This document shows, in pieces, positions 16,083 to 24,762 of a stretch of 34,702 nt of DNA. Position 1 is the stretch's first letter. Each line of letters starts with the position of its first letter. The notes beneath the pieces were generated by a model that had not been told where the DNA came from, searched no databases, and was given only the letters and a program-made list of their open reading frames with translations. Origin of the DNA: Bacteroidota bacterium (GTDB taxonomy: Bacteria > Bacteroidota > Bacteroidia > J057 > JAJTIE01). The DNA lies in NCBI GenBank assembly GCA_019638695.1, contig JAHBTG010000029.1:1-34702 (forward strand), read 5' to 3'. The position numbers were made by a program, and so were the translations under genes.

Positions 16083-17834
16083 TTATTTCTGCACCACGAA
16101 ACGGGCGGAGATGGTTTCTCCGTGGGTGTAGATGCGGGCGAAGTATACGCCGTTGCGCAGTTGCTCTGTGTGGAAGCGAAGGGTGTGGTTGCCTGCGGCA
16201 AGTGTGCCCTGGTCAATAACGTTTACCACCTGGCCGCTTACGTTGAGGATCTCTACGCGCACGTTGGCAGCGCTGTTGAGCGCAAACGCTACCTGCACCT
16301 GGCTGCTGGCCGGGTTGGGGTAGAGCAGCAGGGTGTTTACGAACCGGTTGGCGGCCTCACGGCTTACGTTGGTGCCGGTGGTATACCAGCCGGCCAGCTG
16401 GTTGGCCAGGTCGGAGGTAGGGGAGTTGGCCTCGAACACCGTACTGGTGCTGCCGATAAGTACGTTGTTGTTGATCACGATGAGCGAGTCTCCGCCTGCA
16501 GTGTTTACGGCGTTGTCTTCAGTAGCGGCATCTGTGATGCGGATCAGCTTGGGATAACCCATCACCACACTGTTCATCAGGCGCATGGAGCTGTTGCGGC
16601 GGATGCGCGCACCGGCACCGATAGTGTTGCTGCCAATCCCTGTGCTCACATCGGGGCTGCCATTGAGCGCAGGGCCCACCAGGGTCATGTTGCTGAAGAT
16701 ACAGTTGGTAAAGTATTCCAGGGTGCTGGTGAAGCCGTTCTCGCGGCCGTCGGACTCAAATCCACGGGCTTCTGTATTGGTGATATCAATGGCAAAAGGA
16801 TCCCGGACGCCTATGCCGAACTGAACTTTGCCGCTGTAGCCAAAGCTGGTGTCAAACTCATCATCATAGGTGCCCAGTGCAATGAGGTATTTGCAGTTAA
16901 CGCTGCCGCCAAACCATTCAAAGGCATCGTCTGCACCGTAGCTGCACTGGATATACTCAATGGTAGTGCCGCTGCCGACGGCTGCCATGGTCAGTGCATT
17001 GATCTCATTGTTGTTCTGCAGCACCTTGCCGCCAAACTCAATGCGGATATAGCGCAGGGTACCGGAGTTGTCCTCATCATCCAGGGTGTTGCCCGCATCT
17101 CCGTATCCGTAGGTAAGGAGGTCATTGCCGGCAGGAAACCCTTCCACGGGTGCGTTGTTGCCTATGTTATTGTTGCGAGCACGGCCCAGCAGTACGATGC
17201 CTCCGCAGTCAGAAGCTTCGCGGTTGCCTGCTGTGTTGGCGCTGGTGAATATGATGGGGTTGGCGGCAGTGCCCTCGGCTGCCAGTTTGCAGCCGCGGGT
17301 AATGACCAGGGTTCCTGCGCCGCGAAAGATTGCGCCCGGAGCAATGGTGAGGATGGCGCCATCCGTCACCAGGATATCATTGGGTATGGAGTAGATCCCT
17401 GCGGGTATGGTGCAGCTGGCTGCAATGCGCAGGGTGCCGCTTACGGTGCTGATGCTGACGCTGCCGAATGTGGTGCCGTCCTGCAGGGTGACGGCGGGTG
17501 CGCCATAGTTGGTGTTTTGCGGGTCCCAGTTAACCCAGGCGGCATCCAGCCAGGTAGTCCCGGCATTGGGGTCCACAGCCCCGGCATACGTGGTGGTTGT
17601 CCAGAAATTATCTATGGAAGAACCGCCTGACGCCTGGAAGATGGCGTGTGTGAAATCTGCATGGCTGCTTACATCCGCATTTGCGTTCGGCTTCCAGTTG
17701 GCCACCGCGCGGGTGCTGCTGAAAGCGTTGGGAAAACCGGCGCCTGCATGGTTGTTATAATACAGGTTGTCGGTTTGTGCGAGGCCTTGTGTGGCCATCA
17801 GCACCAGGAGCATGGAGAATAGATTTTTGAACAT
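16083..17834 (-). CDS. secreted beta-helix-like surface protein with T9SS sorting domain
   Basis: This 583-aa protein has a signal peptide (MFKNLFSMLLVLMATQGLA-Q). The central region (~140-470) is rich in Gly, Asn, Ile and Val. It contains GIYSIPNDILVTDGAILTIA, CGGIVLLGRA, LRYIRIEFGG and DDAFEWFGG, which looks like a right-handed parallel beta-helix. The final ~85 residues (LLLYPNPASSQVQV, VRVEILNVSGQVV, LRNGVYFARIYTHG) are a canonical type A T9SS sorting domain. It lies 100 bases after the TonB receptor in the same direction and precedes a terminator. The two are probably expressed together, with this protein acting on the cell surface as a capture partner for the receptor (inference). The ligand is unknown. 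Confidence 0.9.
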   Translation of the reverse strand: MFKNLFSMLLVLMATQGLAQTDNLYYNNHAGAGFPNAFSSTRAVANWKPNANADVSSHADFTHAIFQASGGSSIDNFWTTTTYAGAVDPNAGTTWLDAAWVNWDPQNTNYGAPAVTLQDGTTFGSVSISTVSGTLRIAASCTIPAGIYSIPNDILVTDGAILTIAPGAIFRGAGTLVITRGCKLAAEGTAANPIIFTSANTAGNREASDCGGIVLLGRARNNNIGNNAPVEGFPAGNDLLTYGYGDAGNTLDDEDNSGTLRYIRIEFGGKVLQNNNEINALTMAAVGSGTTIEYIQCSYGADDAFEWFGGSVNCKYLIALGTYDDEFDTSFGYSGKVQFGIGVRDPFAIDITNTEARGFESDGRENGFTSTLEYFTNCIFSNMTLVGPALNGSPDVSTGIGSNTIGAGARIRRNSSMRLMNSVVMGYPKLIRITDAATEDNAVNTAGGDSLIVINNNVLIGSTSTVFEANSPTSDLANQLAGWYTTGTNVSREAANRFVNTLLLYPNPASSQVQVAFALNSAANVRVEILNVSGQVVNVIDQGTLAAGNHTLRFHTEQLRNGVYFARIYTHGETISARFVVQK

Positions 17835-17849
17835 AAAATAAGCATTAGA

Positions 17850-17867
17850 AGCTATTACAAAATAGCT
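17850..17867. repeat. short hairpin upstream of the T9SS protein gene
   Basis: AGCTATT-ACAA-AATAGCT forms a 7-bp stem with a 4-base loop, 15 bases before the ATG of the downstream surface protein. A second small hairpin GGTGC-GTT-GCACC lies at 17882-17894. Neither has a T-run expected of a terminator on the minus strand. They may affect RNA processing between the receptor and the surface-protein gene. Confidence 0.35.
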
Positions 17868-17934
17868 ACCGGGCCATTAAGGGTGCGTTGCACCTGTGTT
17901 AAGCTTATGTTATGAAAACCCGCAAAGAGGCTTC

Positions 17935-20900
17935 TTATTCTTTGGCGCCTGTGAGCTTGAAACGCAGGCCCAGGGAGAAATAAGGCTGCTCAAAGAATCG
18001 CAGGACAGACAGGTCTGCACTGTTGCGCGCTGCCTTCAGGTTCTGGTCCGTATCCTGCACATACAACATCTCGGCATTGAGCAGGTTCTGGATACCCAGA
18101 GAGAGCTCTGTGTATTTACCCAGGCCTTTGCTCAAGGTGAGATCCAGCATATGGCGGGGCATGATATAGGTGTTGGGAATGAAGACGTTGCCCACAAACG
18201 CAATGCTGGGCCCTACCACGTTGTAGGCAACGCTGGCATTGAGCGCCTTGTCCTTGTTGGCATAGAACAAGCCTGCGTTGATCACATAAGAAGATTGCCC
18301 TTGCAGGGGGCGGTTCTGTCCGCCCTGCCGGCTGGCGATCGCAGGGTCGTTAAAGGAAACCTCACTCTGGATAAGTGCCAGGTTGGAGATGATGCTGAAG
18401 TTCCGTGCGGACCTGGAGATGAACTCCAGGTTTTTGCGCAGTTCCAGCTCCACTCCATAGCTTTGGGCGCGGTCTGCATTGAGGAAAGAGAAGGTGCCAA
18501 ACTGGGCATTGGCTTCCTGTATGCTTTCGATAGGGTCTTTGAAGTTCTTGACAAAACCACCGATGGTAATCAGTTCCGCAGCAGAGGGGTAGAACTCATA
18601 GCGGAACTCAAAGTGGTCAATGGTGGCCGTGCGCAACGAATCGTTGCCCCTGACGTTGAAATTGAAATCGAAGTTATAAAAGTTAAAGGGGGCCAGTTCC
18701 CGCAGCTCCGGGCGGTTCACCGTGCGGCTATAGCTGCCGCGCAGCACATGTTTGTCTGAGAACCGGTAGGTGCCTGTGGCTGTGGGCATCCAGATGGAGA
18801 AGGGATTGGATACGTTCACAATAGTGGCGTTGCCGCCCCCGGTACCGATGCGTGATTGGAGGCGCTGCTCGCTTTTTTCATAGCGCACGCCGCCAAAAAG
18901 CTTGAAGTGGCTGCCCAGCGGCAGCTCCGTGGCCAGATAGCCGGCGGCCACATACATATCGGCTTTATAGGAGTCTTGCGGCTGGGTGATCTCTTCTATA
19001 CTGAGGCCGCCGCTGCCCTGGAACTTGTCCTCTGCAAAGGCATATTCCAGTACGTCGGTTGTGTATTTGTCCGCTTCGTTCACATAAAGCCGGCTAAAGT
19101 CGCCATAAACCCCGTTGGGGCCTGCCTGGTAGATGAGGGCGAATGCGCGGGAATCGAAGCTCCGCTTGCGGGTTTCATAATAGCCGCCATATAACAAACG
19201 GGCATCGCGCTTCATGAACTTGAAGTCTGTACGCAGGTTGAGCTGGCCTACATAGATGTCCTCTGTGTTCTTGGCCCAGAACTGGCTGCCTTTCTGCAGG
19301 TTGCCGGGAAGCGAGGGCGGCGCCAGGTAGAACGGTGCGTCGCTGTCTTGTACGCGGGAAAGCAACGTCTGGCGCCAGTTAGGGATGTTCTTGCTGCCAT
19401 AGTTGTAAGCGGCTGTCCAGTCCACCTGGGTATGCAGTCCCTCAAAGGTGTGGTTGCCATTGAGCTGACCGCTGTATACGGTGCGGTTCTCATGATAGAG
19501 GGAGTAGCGCAGTTCTTCGGTCTTGTTTCCATCCAGGTTGGCGCCCTGGCGCACAATGCTTTGGGAGGAAGCATTCTGGTTAAAGAAATTCTTGACCTCC
19601 AGCTTATGGTTCTGGTTGAAGATAAACACCCAGTTGTGCAGGATGCCGCTGGAAATATTGCGGCTGTAGTTGTCGTCATCCCAGTAGAACTGGGGGATAC
19701 TGCCGGAGATATAGTCCTCGCGTTTGAGCTGGAAGTAAGTGTGCGTCTGGCTGTAGCGCAGGGTAGTGCTGGTGCCGATGACCATCTTGTTGCCTACCCG
19801 GAAGCGTGTACCATAACCCAGGCTGGCGCGGACGTCCGGTGTGGTCTGCTGCATGCGTATGGCCCAGTTGTTATCCAGCGATTTGCCAAAATCGGCCCGG
19901 GCTGCCCGGGAATAGCCATTGGCGTTGCGTACGGTGCCGGTGGCAGGCATGGTTTCGGGCACATCGCTGCTGCCGTTATAGAAGCCCAGGGAATATAGCC
20001 CGGGCATCTTGTAGCTGCGCACGTCTTCAAAAGTGCTGCCTGGGCGGTAGCTGGTTTGCAGGGAGGCGGTAAACTCGTTCTTCTCCGGCACATTCTTGGT
20101 ATAGATGCGCACTATACCACCACCCATATCTGCATACAGTTCCGGGCTGGGGCTGCGGTATACCACCACGCGGTCCAGCATGCTGCTGGGAATGGTGTTA
20201 AAGGAAAAGGCTCTTTTATCGCTCTCTGTGCTGGGGGCGATCACGTTGTTGAGCATCACCACATTGTAGCGTTCATTCAGTCCTCGGATATTCACAAAAC
20301 TGCCTTCCATGATGGTGATGCCCGGCAGGTTGCGCACCACATCGCCGGCGCTGCGGGCCTGGCTGTTTTGTATCTGCTGCGCACTGATGCCCGTTTCTAT
20401 CAGGCTGCTGGTTTTGATGTCTGAGATAAGCGCCACGTTGTTGGTCACCGCCACCCGTTCGGAAACGATCTCCACGGTCTCCATGACCATATTGATGTCC
20501 TGCATCTTCACATTGACTTCTGTGAAGGCGCCTTCCTGCACCTGTATGTTATACACGGTGTCAGACCGGTACCCGCCATAGGAAAACACCAGCGTATACA
20601 CGCCTGGCTGCAGGTTGTCCATTACATAATTGCCTTCAAAGTCTGTGAGGGTGCCCTGCGTAGTGCCGCCTATGGAGACCATCGCCTGGATGAGCTCTTC
20701 TCCCGTGACCGCATCGGTCAGTTTGCCACGTATACCTCCCGGACGCTTGTTGTCCTCCAGGTTGCGCGGGGCCAGTTGTATGGTTGCCAGCTCTCCCCCC
20801 CGGGTGGCGGGTGGTTCTGCTGCCGGGGTTTCCTGGGTACTGCGCCGGGTGCGGGCATCATTGCTGCCTTGGGCAATTGCGGTTGTGGTAACTGCGCAAT

Positions 20901-20937
20901 ACAGCAAAATAGTAGTAACAATCGCTCTTATCAACAT
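17935..20937 (-). CDS. TonB-dependent outer membrane receptor
   Basis: This ~1000-aa protein starts at ATG 20937 (MLIRAIVTTILLYCAVTTTA, signal peptide). An upstream ATG at 20970 would precede a non-signal-like stretch. A Pro/Thr/Arg-rich linker is followed by a carboxypeptidase-regulatory-like beta-sandwich (~69-149, ending in GVYTLVFSYGGYRSDT). The plug domain (~175-290) has AGDVVRNLPGIT, VNIRGLNERYNVV and ADMGGGIVRIYT. The 22-strand barrel fills the rest. It imports a ligand across the outer membrane using TonB energy. There is no SusD partner, so it is not a typical glycan SusCD system. The next gene is a T9SS surface protein. An ArsR-type regulator lies 145 bases upstream and could control it. 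The ligand cannot be named. Confidence 0.95.
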   Translation of the reverse strand: MLIRAIVTTILLYCAVTTTAIAQGSNDARTRRSTQETPAAEPPATRGGELATIQLAPRNLEDNKRPGGIRGKLTDAVTGEELIQAMVSIGGTTQGTLTDFEGNYVMDNLQPGVYTLVFSYGGYRSDTVYNIQVQEGAFTEVNVKMQDINMVMETVEIVSERVAVTNNVALISDIKTSSLIETGISAQQIQNSQARSAGDVVRNLPGITIMEGSFVNIRGLNERYNVVMLNNVIAPSTESDKRAFSFNTIPSSMLDRVVVYRSPSPELYADMGGGIVRIYTKNVPEKNEFTASLQTSYRPGSTFEDVRSYKMPGLYSLGFYNGSSDVPETMPATGTVRNANGYSRAARADFGKSLDNNWAIRMQQTTPDVRASLGYGTRFRVGNKMVIGTSTTLRYSQTHTYFQLKREDYISGSIPQFYWDDDNYSRNISSGILHNWVFIFNQNHKLEVKNFFNQNASSQSIVRQGANLDGNKTEELRYSLYHENRTVYSGQLNGNHTFEGLHTQVDWTAAYNYGSKNIPNWRQTLLSRVQDSDAPFYLAPPSLPGNLQKGSQFWAKNTEDIYVGQLNLRTDFKFMKRDARLLYGGYYETRKRSFDSRAFALIYQAGPNGVYGDFSRLYVNEADKYTTDVLEYAFAEDKFQGSGGLSIEEITQPQDSYKADMYVAAGYLATELPLGSHFKLFGGVRYEKSEQRLQSRIGTGGGNATIVNVSNPFSIWMPTATGTYRFSDKHVLRGSYSRTVNRPELRELAPFNFYNFDFNFNVRGNDSLRTATIDHFEFRYEFYPSAAELITIGGFVKNFKDPIESIQEANAQFGTFSFLNADRAQSYGVELELRKNLEFISRSARNFSIISNLALIQSEVSFNDPAIASRQGGQNRPLQGQSSYVINAGLFYANKDKALNASVAYNVVGPSIAFVGNVFIPNTYIMPRHMLDLTLSKGLGKYTELSLGIQNLLNAEMLYVQDTDQNLKAARNSADLSVLRFFEQPYFSLGLRFKLTGAKE

Positions 20938-21082
20938 GCTCTTCGTGATTCTGATAGATTCAGCGCACAAAGAAACTAAGCCTGAAAACGATTAAGGGCG
21001 CGTGTCAGAACCTTTACTAATTAATAACAATTCCGTAACATTCAGGTTATAGCAGACCGGTAACCTGCTCTTGACAACAGAA

Positions 21083-21388
21083 CTAGGCAGATTGCTCCAC
21101 CAGCCGGATAATGTTCAGCATATTCTGTTTCTCAAGATAATAGTACGTGTGTTTGCCCACGCGGTAATGCTCCAGTACGCCTTTATCTCTCAGGATCCCC
21201 AGGTGGTGAGAAGCCACTGCCTGTTCCAGCCGCAGTTTCTCATAGATCTGCGTTACTGTCATCCCTTCTTTCTGGTGAAGCAGATCTACAATGGCCATGC
21301 GAATGGGGTGTGCAAGCGCCTTGAGCACATTGGCATATTTATCCAGGAGTTTGGTATCTGTGCGCTCCAGCAAGGTGGGGTCTTGCAT
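21083..21388 (-). CDS. ArsR-type winged-helix transcriptional regulator
   Basis: This 101-aa protein has the ArsR/SmtB winged helix: ANVLKALAHPIRMAIVDLL, the recognition helix in EQAVASHHLGILRDKGVLEH, and the wing YRVGKHTYYYLEKQN. The metal-sensing Cys motif of helix 3 (CxC) is absent. The protein contains no cysteine, so it is unlikely to be an arsenic or cadmium sensor. Some family members respond to redox state or act without a ligand, which could apply. It has a well-formed promoter. It lies upstream of the TonB receptor on the same strand with 145 bases between, which makes the receptor a plausible target (inference). Confidence 0.93.
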   Translation of the reverse strand: MQDPTLLERTDTKLLDKYANVLKALAHPIRMAIVDLLHQKEGMTVTQIYEKLRLEQAVASHHLGILRDKGVLEHYRVGKHTYYYLEKQNMLNIIRLVEQSA

Positions 21389-21450
21389 GTATCTTTTAGA
21401 TTAGTGTTGTTGACAAAAAATAGGACAAATGCAGTGTGGTGAATTATCTG

Positions 21451-21479
21451 CAAAGCTATATGTACTGCAAGTAAGCAAA
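21451..21479 (-). promoter_or_regulatory. Bacteroidota promoter for the ArsR-type regulator
   Basis: On the minus strand, TTTG (21479-21476), 17 bases, then TAGCTTTG (21458-21451) match both halves of the Bacteroidota sigma-ABfr promoter. The -7 box ends about 62 bases before ATG 21388. This is the best promoter in the window. Confidence 0.65.
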
Positions 21480-21556
21480 CAAAATCAAGCAACCCGCAAA
21501 CACACGACTGTGTGCCATTATTTGCCCATGAAAGGCCAAAAACGGGGGACAAAAAT

Positions 21557-22054
21557 TTAACTGAAGCTTACCAGCACCTGATTCTTCTCCACAGCCTGGC
21601 CCTGGCTCACCGGTACTGCCGCCAGTGTACCCTGGGTGGGGGATTTAATAACATTTTCCATTTTCATGGCCTCCAGGATGATCAGGGGTTCCCCCTTCTC
21701 CACAGCCTGGCCGGGTTGCACCAGTATTTCCTTGATGAGGCCCGGCATAGGCGCTTTCAGTTCTTTCACTACCTGGCTGGCCGCAGGGTCTATGCCTATG
21801 GTCTTGAGCAACCGTTGTCCCAGGGTTTCATAGCCTGCCGCCAGGGTCTTGCCGTTGAGGGAGAGGTACACCAGGCTTTTTTCGGGATCATGCTTGCGGA
21901 GCACCAGCTCCCAGGTTTTGCCATTGACTTCGGCCTGCCAGGTATAGTTGTCCTTACGGACCCAGTTCAGGGCACTTGGCTGACCATCTACCCATATCTG
22001 GTGCACGTCCTGTAGTACCTCGTGAGTGGTGCCGGCTAGGGTTACAACTGTCAT
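21557..22054 (-). CDS. biotin carboxyl carrier protein-type biotinyl domain protein
   Basis: This 165-aa protein ends in a biotinyl domain (~97-165), with APMPGLI at 101-107 and the biotinylation motif EAMKMEN at 128-134 (K131 is the modified lysine). The N-terminal half (~1-90) has WVDGQPSALNWV and other strands and looks like the extra N-terminal domain of acyl-CoA carboxylase carrier subunits in Bacteroidota. It should carry CO2 for a propionyl-/acetyl-CoA-type carboxylase. No carboxylase or biotin carboxylase gene is adjacent, so its partners are encoded elsewhere. Its start region is divergent from the aminopeptidase gene, with a perfect -7 box (TATATTTG) on its side. Confidence 0.93.
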   Translation of the reverse strand: MTVVTLAGTTHEVLQDVHQIWVDGQPSALNWVRKDNYTWQAEVNGKTWELVLRKHDPEKSLVYLSLNGKTLAAGYETLGQRLLKTIGIDPAASQVVKELKAPMPGLIKEILVQPGQAVEKGEPLIILEAMKMENVIKSPTQGTLAAVPVSQGQAVEKNQVLVSFS

Positions 22055-22073
22055 CTTGCGCTGTGGTTTTGGT

Positions 22074-22081
22074 TAACTTTG
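22074..22081 (+). promoter_or_regulatory. -7 promoter box for the M1 aminopeptidase operon
   Basis: TAACTTTG matches TAnnTTTG exactly, 61 bases before ATG 22143. A convincing -33 TTTG is not present at the expected distance (only CTTG at 22055-22058). Confidence 0.4.
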
Positions 22082-22121
22082 AGGGCTTGGCCCGCCCGTT
22101 GAGGCGCCTGGTTTTCCGATC

Positions 22122-22129
22122 CAAATATA
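22122..22129 (-). promoter_or_regulatory. -7 promoter box for the biotin carrier gene
   Basis: On the minus strand TATATTTG matches TAnnTTTG exactly, 67 bases before ATG 22054. It overlaps in position the 5' end region of the divergent transcript, so the two promoters face across each other. No good -33 element is seen. Confidence 0.4.
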
Positions 22130-22142
22130 CGCCCAAAACCCT

Positions 22143-24758
22143 ATGCGCCTTCCTGTCGCTCTTGTCTTCTGTAGTATCCTGCTGGTGGCCGGGTGCAAAA
22201 AAAGCAAGTCCCTGCAAAAACACTCCCCGGTAGTAGTACCTGGAGCCACTGCTGTTGCCCCTTCCTGGTTACCCTCAGCGGAAGCGCCCTTGCGTCCTGC
22301 ACAAACCCGCTATTTCAGATTGCTGCATACCCGTCTGGATCTGCTGCCCCGCTGGGACCGCCGCGAGCTGGAAGGGACCGCCATACTGTGCCTGACCCCC
22401 TGGTTTCGGCCGCAGGATACCCTGGTGCTGGATGCCAAAGGCATGCATATCCACGAACTGGCGCTGTTGCTGCCCACCGGCCCCAGCCCCCTCAGCTACC
22501 GGTATGATGCAGACAGCCTGCGCCTGCATATTGCTCTGGGAAGCCTTTTTACCCGCACGGATACCCTGGAATTGCAGGTGCGTTATACTGCACGCCCCTA
22601 TGCGCTTAGACTGCCGGGGTCGGAAAGTATTGCAGATGCCCGCGGGCTGTATTTTATCAATCCCGATGGCCGCCATCCGCTGAAGCCCACCCAGCTCTGG
22701 ACACAAGGCCAGCCGGAGTCTGCTTCCTGCTGGTTTCCTACCCTGGATGACCCCGCACAGCGTTCCACACAGGAAGTGCGCCTCACTGTGCCGGACAGCA
22801 TGCTTACCCTTTCCAACGGCCGGTTCCTGGGCGGTGTTCCGGCTGGTGAGGGCCTCCGCACAGATACCTGGCGGATGGATCTGCCCCATCCGCCCTATCT
22901 GTTTATGATAGCTGCGGGCAAGTTTGCACGGGTGCAGGATACCTGGCGGGATGTGCCGGTAGACTACTATGTAGAGCCTGCGTTTGAGCCGTATGCCCGG
23001 CTGGTCTTCGGTCATACGCCGGAGATGATAGAGTTCTTTTCCACCCTGTTCGACTTCCCTTACCCCTGGCCCAAATACAGCCAGATTGTGGTGCGGGATT
23101 TTGTTTCTGGTGCTATGGAGAATACTACCGCCACCGTGCACAACGGCAACCTGCAGCACGATGCCCGCCAGCACCTGGATGATACCGAGGAAGATTACAT
23201 CTCACACGAGCTGTTTCACCAGTGGTTTGGCAATGTGGTCACCTGCGAGAGCTGGGGACAGCTGAGCCTGAATGAAGGACTGACTACCTATGGAGAATAC
23301 CTCTGGCGCGAATACAAGTATGGCAAGGATTATGCGGATGTACAGTTTGAGGAGTCTCTGCGCGGGTACCTTGCCGAGGCGGAAGGCAAGCGCGAACCTG
23401 TCATCCGTACCCGGCACAACAGCCCCGGCGATATGTTCGACAGCCATAGCTATTCCAAGGGTGGCTGTGTGCTGCACCAGCTGCGCCAGTATATGGGCGA
23501 TGACGCCTTCTTTGCCGGCTTGCGGCTTTACCTGCACCGCCATGCGTTCCAAAGTGTGGAGGTGCACCAGCTGCGCATTGCGTTTGAGGATGTGCTGGGG
23601 GAGGACCTTAACTGGTTCTTTGACCAGTGGCTGTTGCAGCGCGGTCACCCGGAACTTACTGCCGCTTACCGCTATGACTGGAATGCCGGGCAGCTGGTGA
23701 TCAACGTGAAGCAAACCCAGGACCTGCGGTACCAGCCCCTGTATCGCCTCCAGTTCCTGGCGCAGGTGGATGGCCACCTGGGCACACAGTTCTTTCCCCT
23801 GGAGCTTACCCGGCAGGATACCACCTTCCGCTTGCCCTATCCCCGTCCCGAGAAGGCTTCCGGCGGCGAGGAAGACCTGCCCTCTTTTATCTATAATGCA
23901 GACCTGGACAGCCGTCACACCCTGCTGGGCACGCTCAAGGATGAGAAACCTTCCCGTTGCTGGGTCTATCAGCTAACCAATGGCCGTAATTTCAGCCAGA
24001 CGCTGGATGCCCTGGAACAGGTGGCGCTCCTGGCGCCGGGTCCCAAGGCTGCCCAGGCCCTGTGGCAGGTGCAGCGGCACCCCGGCTGGCACCTGCGAAA
24101 CATGGCGCTGGAAGCGCTCGGCGACTTTTATGGCCCAGACAACCGCCAGGCGTGGCAGGACAGCCTGGAGACTATATATCGCAGAGATCCGCAGCCTGCG
24201 GTGCGCGCCACGGCACTGCGCTTGCTGGCAGACCTGGGGGCTGTGGGAGACGAGCTCCTGCCCGAGGACCGCCTGGAACCGCTGCGCAAAGTCCTGCGAA
24301 TGGGTATGCAGGACAGCAGCTACCAGGTAGTGGCGCAGGCGCTAATGGCCCTCAGCACGCTGGATTCTGCGCAGGTAATGACATATACCTTGCCCGTAGC
24401 TGATTACCCCAGTGAGATCATCCAGCAGACGGTGACCGATATCCTGCTGGAACGCAAGCATCCTATGGTGAATGACTATGTGGTCAAATGCCTCTGGCGT
24501 ATGCCCGGCTATGGCCGTATGTTCATTATCAACAGCTATGTGGCCTATGCAGAGGACCGCAATGATGCAGAAATAGAAGCCGTGCTGCCCGTGCTGAAAT
24601 ACACCGCGCAGGAAGATCCCCTGTGGTTTATGCGCTATACCGCCGCCCGGGCGCTGTCCGAGCTCAGGACCCGCCGCCCGGAACTGGCTGGGTGGCTGAA
24701 ACAGCTGAAAGCCCGCGAGACCGATCCCAAGCTCAGGAATTTGCTGGACACATTCTAG
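22143..24758 (+). CDS. M1-family zinc aminopeptidase lipoprotein with C-terminal HEAT-like repeats
   Basis: This 871-aa protein begins with a lipoprotein signal (LLVAGC, lipidated Cys18) and KK after it. The N-terminal beta domain (to ~280) precedes the catalytic domain. GAMEN is at 323-327, the zinc motif HELFH at 355-359, and the third ligand E378 in LNEGLTTY is at the canonical 18-residue spacing. The substrate-stabilising tyrosine lies in the SHSYSKGG region. Residues ~600-871 form helical repeats of HEAT type (RATALRLLADLGAVGDELL and similar). It should trim N-terminal residues from peptides at the periplasmic or outer-membrane surface. Four bases separate it from the deacetylase gene, so they are co-transcribed. 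All catalytic residues are present. Confidence 0.95.
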   Translation: MRLPVALVFCSILLVAGCKKSKSLQKHSPVVVPGATAVAPSWLPSAEAPLRPAQTRYFRLLHTRLDLLPRWDRRELEGTAILCLTPWFRPQDTLVLDAKGMHIHELALLLPTGPSPLSYRYDADSLRLHIALGSLFTRTDTLELQVRYTARPYALRLPGSESIADARGLYFINPDGRHPLKPTQLWTQGQPESASCWFPTLDDPAQRSTQEVRLTVPDSMLTLSNGRFLGGVPAGEGLRTDTWRMDLPHPPYLFMIAAGKFARVQDTWRDVPVDYYVEPAFEPYARLVFGHTPEMIEFFSTLFDFPYPWPKYSQIVVRDFVSGAMENTTATVHNGNLQHDARQHLDDTEEDYISHELFHQWFGNVVTCESWGQLSLNEGLTTYGEYLWREYKYGKDYADVQFEESLRGYLAEAEGKREPVIRTRHNSPGDMFDSHSYSKGGCVLHQLRQYMGDDAFFAGLRLYLHRHAFQSVEVHQLRIAFEDVLGEDLNWFFDQWLLQRGHPELTAAYRYDWNAGQLVINVKQTQDLRYQPLYRLQFLAQVDGHLGTQFFPLELTRQDTTFRLPYPRPEKASGGEEDLPSFIYNADLDSRHTLLGTLKDEKPSRCWVYQLTNGRNFSQTLDALEQVALLAPGPKAAQALWQVQRHPGWHLRNMALEALGDFYGPDNRQAWQDSLETIYRRDPQPAVRATALRLLADLGAVGDELLPEDRLEPLRKVLRMGMQDSSYQVVAQALMALSTLDSAQVMTYTLPVADYPSEIIQQTVTDILLERKHPMVNDYVVKCLWRMPGYGRMFIINSYVAYAEDRNDAEIEAVLPVLKYTAQEDPLWFMRYTAARALSELRTRRPELAGWLKQLKARETDPKLRNLLDTF

Positions 24759-24762
24759 CTGT

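Noticed and set aside
16047-17630. 527-codon plus-strand open frame opposite the T9SS surface protein
   Set aside because: The minus-strand product has a signal peptide and a T9SS domain, while the plus-strand product is low-complexity Gly/Val/Ala without motifs.
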